DNA of 10,179 nucleotides from contig CAYIZZ010000086.1 in the NCBI GenBank assembly GCA_964367945.1, positions 1-10,179 of the forward strand. The letters are read 5' to 3'. A program made the position numbers and the translations under genes. This stretch comes from JAAYCI01 sp964367945 (lineage in GTDB: Bacteria; Bacillota; Clostridia; Oscillospirales; Ruminococcaceae). Shown piece by piece: positions 6,797-10,179 of this stretch (within the stretch, counting starts at the first letter, position 1; each line of letters starts with the position of its first letter). The notes below the pieces were generated by a model. It ran no database searches. It worked only from the letters and a program-made list of their open reading frames with translations, and had not been told where the DNA came from.

Positions 6797-7720
6797 TTAA
6801 TCAAATACACCTGTAGAGAGATATCGCTCACCGGAGTCCGGCAATATCACTGTTACATTTTTTCCGGCATACTCATCCTTTTTACACAGCTGTATTCCTG
6901 CCCAAAGTGCCGCGCCCGAAGATATCCCCGCAAGTATTCCTTCTTTTTCCGCGAGTAGTTTTGTAGTGGCGTATGCGTTTTCTGCGCTCACTGTCACTAC
7001 CTCATCATATATAGATGTATCTAACACTCCGGGCACAAATCCTGCGCCTATGCCCTGTATTTTATGCGGTGAGGCACTACCTCCACTAAGCACAGGTGAC
7101 TCAGCAGGCTCCACTGCTACAACATGTATATGTGGATTTTGGCTTTTTAGGTATCTGCCGGTACCTGTTATCGTGCCGCCGGTTCCGACACCTGCCACCA
7201 AAACATCCACCTTGCCATTGCTGTCATGCCAAATTTCAGGGCCGGTAGTTTTTTCATGAGCCAACGCATTCGCAGGGTTATCAAACTGGCTTGGCATATA
7301 GCTGTTTTGTGTTTCTTTTACTATCTCTTTTGACTTTTCAATAGCACCTTTCATTCCTTTTGCACCATCTGTCAGCACCAATTGTGCACCGTATGCACTC
7401 AACAATTTTCGGCGCTCTTCGCTCATTGAATCCGGCATACATAATATCACTTTATATCCACGTGAAATCCCTACAAAGGCAAGGCCTATACCGGTATTTC
7501 CGCTTGTAGGCTCCACTATCACCCCGCCCGGCACAAGCTTTTTATTTTTTTCTGCTTCTTCTATCATAAAAGCTGCCGCCCTGTCTTTAACACTTCCTGC
7601 TGGGTTTTGCCCCTCTATTTTCACAAATAATGCGCCTTTCAGTTCTTCGCACTTTTCCATACCAAAAAGACGCACCAATGGTGTGTTTCCTATAGCTTTT
7701 GATGCCACATCAAAATACAT
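6797..7720 (-). CDS. cysK: cysteine synthase (O-acetylserine sulfhydrylase)
   Basis: PLP-dependent fold-type II enzyme joining O-acetylserine and sulfide to make cysteine. The 307 residues match the CysK family length. The Schiff-base lysine is K45 in GSVKDRAA; the substrate loop PTSGNTG is at 71-77, the phosphate-binding GTGGTITGTG at 179-188, SSGAA at 268-272, and PDSGERYLST near the C-terminus (294-303). The residue after GSVKDRAA and the overall N-terminus (NTPLVRL) are standard, with no heme or regulatory CBS domain, so cystathionine beta-synthase is not favoured on length. CysM or O-phosphoserine-using relatives cannot be wholly excluded by eye. It lies 35 bases downstream of the Rrf2 regulator with AAGGGG as ribosome site, and no separate promoter is evident, so the two are probably co-transcribed. 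Confidence 0.95.
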   Translation of the reverse strand: MYFDVASKAIGNTPLVRLFGMEKCEELKGALFVKIEGQNPAGSVKDRAAAFMIEEAEKNKKLVPGGVIVEPTSGNTGIGLAFVGISRGYKVILCMPDSMSEERRKLLSAYGAQLVLTDGAKGMKGAIEKSKEIVKETQNSYMPSQFDNPANALAHEKTTGPEIWHDSNGKVDVLVAGVGTGGTITGTGRYLKSQNPHIHVVAVEPAESPVLSGGSASPHKIQGIGAGFVPGVLDTSIYDEVVTVSAENAYATTKLLAEKEGILAGISSGAALWAGIQLCKKDEYAGKNVTVILPDSGERYLSTGVFD

Positions 7721-7755
7721 CTATATTCCCCTTTACAAATTGATCTGATTTCCCC

Positions 7756-8199
7756 TTAGATATCACACAACGGTGGTGCTAGCTTTTCATCAGTAGCTCG
7801 TTTTGCTAAATCTTCTAAAGTGATATTATCTACATAGTTTTCTATCACCTTGTAAAGGCCTTCCCACACGGCAATGGTACTGCATACATCCGCACGAAGA
7901 CACTCATTATTCTCTGTCTCAAGGCAGGCCACAGGCGCTAAATTACCCTCTGTCACCCTTAAAATGTCACCTACCGTATATTCGTGCATTTTGCGTGCCA
8001 GCTTGTATCCGCCTTGTGGTCCACGCACGCTTAATAAAAGTCCGGATTTTGTAAGCCCACTTACAATCTGCTCCATATACTTCATTGAAATCCCTTGTCG
8101 TTCTGCCACATCACGCAACGAAACACATTCCCCTGATGAATTAACTGCCAAATCCATCATCATACGTAGTGCATACCTTCCTTTGGTTGATATTTTCAT
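7756..8199 (-). CDS. Rrf2-family transcriptional regulator with three-cysteine motif (CymR/IscR-like)
   Basis: A 147-residue winged-helix regulator opening MKISTKGRYALRMMMDLA, the standard Rrf2 start; an in-frame ATG at 8223 adds eight residues but AGAAGGAAGG lies just before the ATG at 8199, which decides the start. The recognition helix region is ISMKYMEQIVSGLTKSGLL and the wing is VRGPQGGYKLAR. The C-terminal half has Cys 92, 100 and 106 (C-x7-C-x5-C), placed like the 2Fe-2S ligands C92/C98/C104 of E. coli IscR, followed by the dimer helix ending ITLEDLA. Position before cysK argues for a cysteine/sulfur regulator like CymR of Bacillus, whereas the cysteines argue for an IscR-type cluster or redox sensor; I leave the symbol blank. 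No iscS/iscU follows. Its promoter is not visible and probably lies in or before the N gap. Confidence 0.9.
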   Translation of the reverse strand: MKISTKGRYALRMMMDLAVNSSGECVSLRDVAERQGISMKYMEQIVSGLTKSGLLLSVRGPQGGYKLARKMHEYTVGDILRVTEGNLAPVACLETENNECLRADVCSTIAVWEGLYKVIENYVDNITLEDLAKRATDEKLAPPLCDI

Positions 8200-8270
8200 T
8201 TCAAACCTTCCTTCTTTGTCCATTGTTTAAAAAACCACCATGGAAGTTGCTATTATCGCGACTTTCTTAA

Positions 8271-8370
8271 NNNNNNNNNNNNNNNNNNNNNNNNNNNNNN
8301 NNNNNNNNNNNNNNNNNNNNNNNNNNNNNNNNNNNNNNNNNNNNNNNNNNNNNNNNNNNNNNNNNNNNNN
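8271..8370. other. scaffold gap of 100 N
   Basis: Exactly 100 N, a conventional placeholder for a gap of unknown length, so distances across it are not real. It separates the Rrf2 gene's upstream region (8200-8270) from the small promoter-ORF-terminator unit at 8386-8591. An open frame that appears to run through the N on the plus strand is an artefact. Between the Rrf2 start and the gap I see only the ribosome site and a GATAAT (8257-8252) that could be a -10 box with no visible -35. Confidence 0.99.
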
Positions 8371-8385
8371 TCTTAATCAATATAT

Positions 8386-8413
8386 AAAAATACGCTCAGC
8401 AACAGCCAAGCGT
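8386..8413 (-). terminator. hairpin with T tail after the 35-codon ORF
   Basis: On the minus strand ACGCTTGGC (8413-8405) pairs with GCTGAGCGT (8400-8392) across TGTT, nine base pairs including two G-U pairs, followed by A and five T. It begins at the last base of the ORF stop codon. It would end a transcript of about 170 bases from the promoter at 8564-8591, or act as an attenuator if the transcript continues toward the Rrf2 gene. Confidence 0.65.
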
Positions 8414-8520
8414 TATTGTGCAAGCTGTATTATCCCATCACCTCCTATTGACAACGCTGATAAAAACGTTATCGTTTGACTTATATTAATAATTTCCATA
8501 TATATTCCAGTTTTCATCAT
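8413..8520 (-). CDS. putative 35-residue peptide, unknown function
   Basis: ATG at 8520 opens 35 codons ending TAA at 8415-8413. The peptide begins MMKTGIYMEIIN and ends SIGGDGIIQLAQ; it has no cysteine, is moderately hydrophobic, and resembles no peptide family that I know. An inner ATG at codon 8 is an alternative start. AGGAAAAGAG lies upstream of the first ATG as a moderate ribosome site. What makes it worth listing is the setting: a near-consensus promoter 44 bases upstream and a terminator hairpin starting at its stop codon. It could be a real small protein, a leader peptide for the Rrf2-cysK unit, or a chance ORF in a small RNA. Lack of Cys codons speaks against classical cysteine attenuation. 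Confidence 0.35.
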   Translation of the reverse strand: MMKTGIYMEIINISQTITFLSALSIGGDGIIQLAQ

Positions 8521-8563
8521 TTTCTCTTTTCCTATCAAATTGCTCGTATATATTCTTACTTTA

Positions 8564-8591
8564 ATTATACTTCACTAAAACACAAAGTCAA
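8564..8591 (-). promoter_or_regulatory. promoter of the small transcript upstream of the Rrf2 gene
   Basis: On the minus strand TTGACT (8591-8586) and TATAAT (8569-8564) have a 16-base spacer. Transcription would start near 8557. It lies 52 bases beyond the terminator hairpin of the ABC transporter operon and points toward the 35-codon ORF and, across the gap, the Rrf2 gene. Confidence 0.78.
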
Positions 8592-8642
8592 TGAATATTT
8601 TACGACAAAAAGTAATTTTATATTATTTTTTCAGTATGTACA

Positions 8643-8681
8643 CAAAAAACACTTTTGCAAAATATCATTTTGCAAAAGTGT
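8643..8681 (-). terminator. strong Rho-independent terminator of the ABC transporter operon
   Basis: On the minus strand ACACTTTTGCAAAAT (8681-8667) pairs perfectly with ATTTTGCAAAAGTGT (8663-8649) across the loop GAT, a 15-bp stem, followed by a run of T (8649-8644). It begins 15 bases after the ATPase stop codon. Confidence 0.93.
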
Positions 8682-8696
8682 CTGTGTTTTGAAAAA

Positions 8697-9482
8697 TCAC
8701 ACCTCTGAAGCACGCTGTAAAAATTTACGTGTACGTTCTTCTATTGGGTTTTCTATCAGCTGCTTTGCCGGGCCTTGTTCCACAATAACTCCACCATCCA
8801 TAAAGATTATGTCATCGGCCACTTCTTTTGCAAAATTCATCTCATGCGTCACAATAATCATAGTAGTTTTTTGGTTTGATAGTTCGCGAATAACACGAAG
8901 CACCTCGCCTGTCAGTTCCGGATCCAGCGCAGAAGTCGGCTCATCAAAGCATAATATGTCCGGCTCCAGTGCAAGTGCCCTTGCTATGGCAACACGCTGT
9001 TGTTGGCCACCTGAAAGCTGATGTGGATAATACCCTGCACGATCCAAAAGTCCCATTTTCTCTAAAAGATGTTCGCCGTTTTTACGAATATCTTCCAGCA
9101 TTTTTTTAGCGTTTTGCTTATATCCAGCATCTTCCTTTGCCAGAAGTTCTGATGCTAATGTTACATTTTTCAAAGCTGTGTATTGAGGAAACAAATTGAA
9201 CGACTGAAAGACCAGCCCAAAATGAAGCCTTGCCTTTCTAATGTCTTTTTCAGATTTCCCTCTAAACTGCGTTGCGTCAAACAATGTGTTTCCGTTTACA
9301 ATAATTTCCCCACCACTCGGGATTTCCAAAAAGTTCAAACACCGCAACAAAGTGGTTTTTCCGCTGCCTGAAGATCCTATTATGGCAAGTGACTTACCTT
9401 TTTCCAGCGCAAAGCTGATATCTTCAATCACCCTAGTGTTACCAAAGTGTTTTTCCAGCTTATTAACTTCTAAAATCGCCAT
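8697..9482 (-). CDS. polar amino-acid ABC transporter, ATP-binding subunit (GlnQ/HisP type)
   Basis: Cytosolic ATPase that drives an amino-acid importer. Of 261 residues, Walker A GSSGSGKTT is at 36-44, the Q-loop in VFQSFNLFPQ near 91-100, signature LSGGQQQR at 156-163, Walker B ILCFDEP at 176-182, the D-loop SALDPE just after, and the switch histidine in VTHEM (211-215). LFPQYTALKNV and LSGGQQQRVAIARAL are typical of the polar amino-acid subfamily. It is about 20 residues longer than the usual 240, mainly through a segment near 115-140 (DAGYKQNAKKMLEDIRKNG) in the helical region between Q-loop and signature. GGAGGAAGG precedes the ATG. It follows the permease gene by 39 bases. The substrate (glutamine, arginine, cystine and others are possible) cannot be told from the ATPase. 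Confidence 0.95.
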   Translation of the reverse strand: MAILEVNKLEKHFGNTRVIEDISFALEKGKSLAIIGSSGSGKTTLLRCLNFLEIPSGGEIIVNGNTLFDATQFRGKSEKDIRKARLHFGLVFQSFNLFPQYTALKNVTLASELLAKEDAGYKQNAKKMLEDIRKNGEHLLEKMGLLDRAGYYPHQLSGGQQQRVAIARALALEPDILCFDEPTSALDPELTGEVLRVIRELSNQKTTMIIVTHEMNFAKEVADDIIFMDGGVIVEQGPAKQLIENPIEERTRKFLQRASEV

Positions 9483-9521
9483 ACCTTCCTCCGTTTGGAC
9501 AAAGCGTCGTTATACGTTATT

Positions 9522-10166
9522 TTACACCTTGATGTAGTCCATCTTCTTCTCGGCATACGCCAATAAAAGACTCAATAAACCATTAAACACCAAATAAAAT
9601 ACCGCCGTGTAAAAAAGTGGCCATATGGAGCCTTTTTTTATATACGACTCACCCATCCAGATAATTTCATACACTGAAATCACACGTACAAGCGCTGTAT
9701 CTTTCACGAGTGTGATCATTTCATTGCCCATGGGAGGCACTATGCGTTTTATCACTTGCAGCAATGTAACTTTAAAGAAAATCTGCACCGGTGTCATGCC
9801 CAGCACTTGTGCGGCTTCTTTTTGGCCTTTGGGCACACTTTGTATTCCGCCTCGATATATCTCGGAGAAATAACACGCATAGTTCAGCACAAAAGCCATC
9901 AGCGCCGCCATAAATCTTGGGAGCAACGGCCAATCAAACAACAGGCCGGGCCCGTAAAAAACCACCAAAATCTGTAATAGTAGCGGTGTACTACGCACAA
10001 TCCACACCACTGTTAAAGTAATAGCTTTCAGCGGCGCAAAGTTGCTCATTGAACCAAAGCTGATTACAAGACCCAGTGGCAACGCAAACACAAGGGTAAG
10101 TATAAATAATTGTATCGTGGTAGCAAAGCCTTCCATCAGGCTTAATGTTACATCTAAAAGTTCCAT
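9522..10166 (-). CDS. polar amino-acid ABC transporter, permease subunit
   Basis: Inner-membrane subunit of a HisM/GlnP-type importer, 214 residues by the chosen start. Hydrophobic segments lie near 16-36, 50-72, 86-102 and 182-204, with a less clear one around 138-160. The cytoplasmic EAA loop, which docks the ATPase, reads KEAAQVLGMTPVQIFFKVTL (from about 116), and the segment RSTPLLLQILVVFYG (58-72) is a family hallmark. A GTG at 10172 also opens the frame but overlaps the ribosome site AAGGAG; the ATG at 10166 has that site five bases upstream and is preferred. The gene is complete, but only 13 bases of upstream sequence remain, so the substrate-binding protein, normally adjacent, may lie to the right. 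Proximity to a cysteine module hints at cystine import, but nothing in the sequence establishes this. Confidence 0.94.
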   Translation of the reverse strand: MELLDVTLSLMEGFATTIQLFILTLVFALPLGLVISFGSMSNFAPLKAITLTVVWIVRSTPLLLQILVVFYGPGLLFDWPLLPRFMAALMAFVLNYACYFSEIYRGGIQSVPKGQKEAAQVLGMTPVQIFFKVTLLQVIKRIVPPMGNEMITLVKDTALVRVISVYEIIWMGESYIKKGSIWPLFYTAVFYLVFNGLLSLLLAYAEKKMDYIKV

Positions 10167-10179
10167 GCGCACTCCTTAT

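Noticed and set aside
8431..8450. ATCACCTCCT on the plus strand as a possible 16S rRNA 3' end
   Set aside because: The sequence before it has none of the conserved 16S 3' region, and no 23S or spacer follows; the match is explained as a Shine-Dalgarno-like run on the other strand.
8240..8479. Plus-strand open frame running through the N gap
   Set aside because: Two thirds of its middle is N translated as X; the flanks show no coding character and no ribosome site, and the minus strand holds a coherent promoter, ORF and terminator there.
10167..10172. GTG start for the permease
   Set aside because: The GTG overlaps the AAGGAG ribosome site itself; the ATG at 10166 has correct spacing.

Overview
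The window is a stretch of a Clostridia-like (low-GC Firmicutes) chromosome. The evidence is AT-rich intergenic DNA, strong purine-rich Shine-Dalgarno sites, near-consensus sigma-A-type promoters, U-tailed hairpin terminators, a CCA-encoding tRNA-Leu, and gene families typical of that class. I cannot fix the genus. Every supported gene lies on the minus strand, so transcription runs from high to low coordinates. A run of exactly 100 N (8271-8370) shows this is a draft scaffold with a gap of unknown true size.

Layout in transcription order: (1) 10166-8697, a permease and an ATPase of a polar amino-acid ABC importer, closed by a strong terminator; its substrate-binding protein is not in the window. 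(2) 8591-8386, a tiny unit not explained by the large genes: a near-consensus promoter, a 35-codon ORF and a terminator hairpin starting at its stop codon, just before the N gap. (3) 8199-6797, an Rrf2-family regulator with three cysteines, followed 35 bases later by cysK (cysteine synthase). (4) 6578-1276, a complete argC-argJ-argB-argD-argF operon with a promoter overlaid by a perfect 26-base palindrome, an ARG-box-like site upstream, and a terminator after argF. (5) 1224-1000, a single tRNA-Leu(CAG) with a consensus promoter and its own terminator. (6) 943-119, an AIM24-family protein with its own promoter. (7) 51-1, what looks like the terminal inverted repeat of an IS3-family insertion sequence running off the left edge.

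Functionally, the arg operon covers glutamate to citrulline by the cyclic acetyl route: ArgJ recycles the acetyl group, ArgB phosphorylates, ArgC reduces, ArgD transaminates and ArgF carbamoylates ornithine. ArgG/ArgH and carbamoyl-phosphate synthase are not present here. The Rrf2-cysK pair is a sulfur/cysteine module, and the ABC genes probably import amino acids. Most of the window is ordinary biosynthetic core. The less ordinary points are the small promoter-ORF-terminator unit, the operator architecture before argC, the Cys pattern of the Rrf2 protein, and the IS end.
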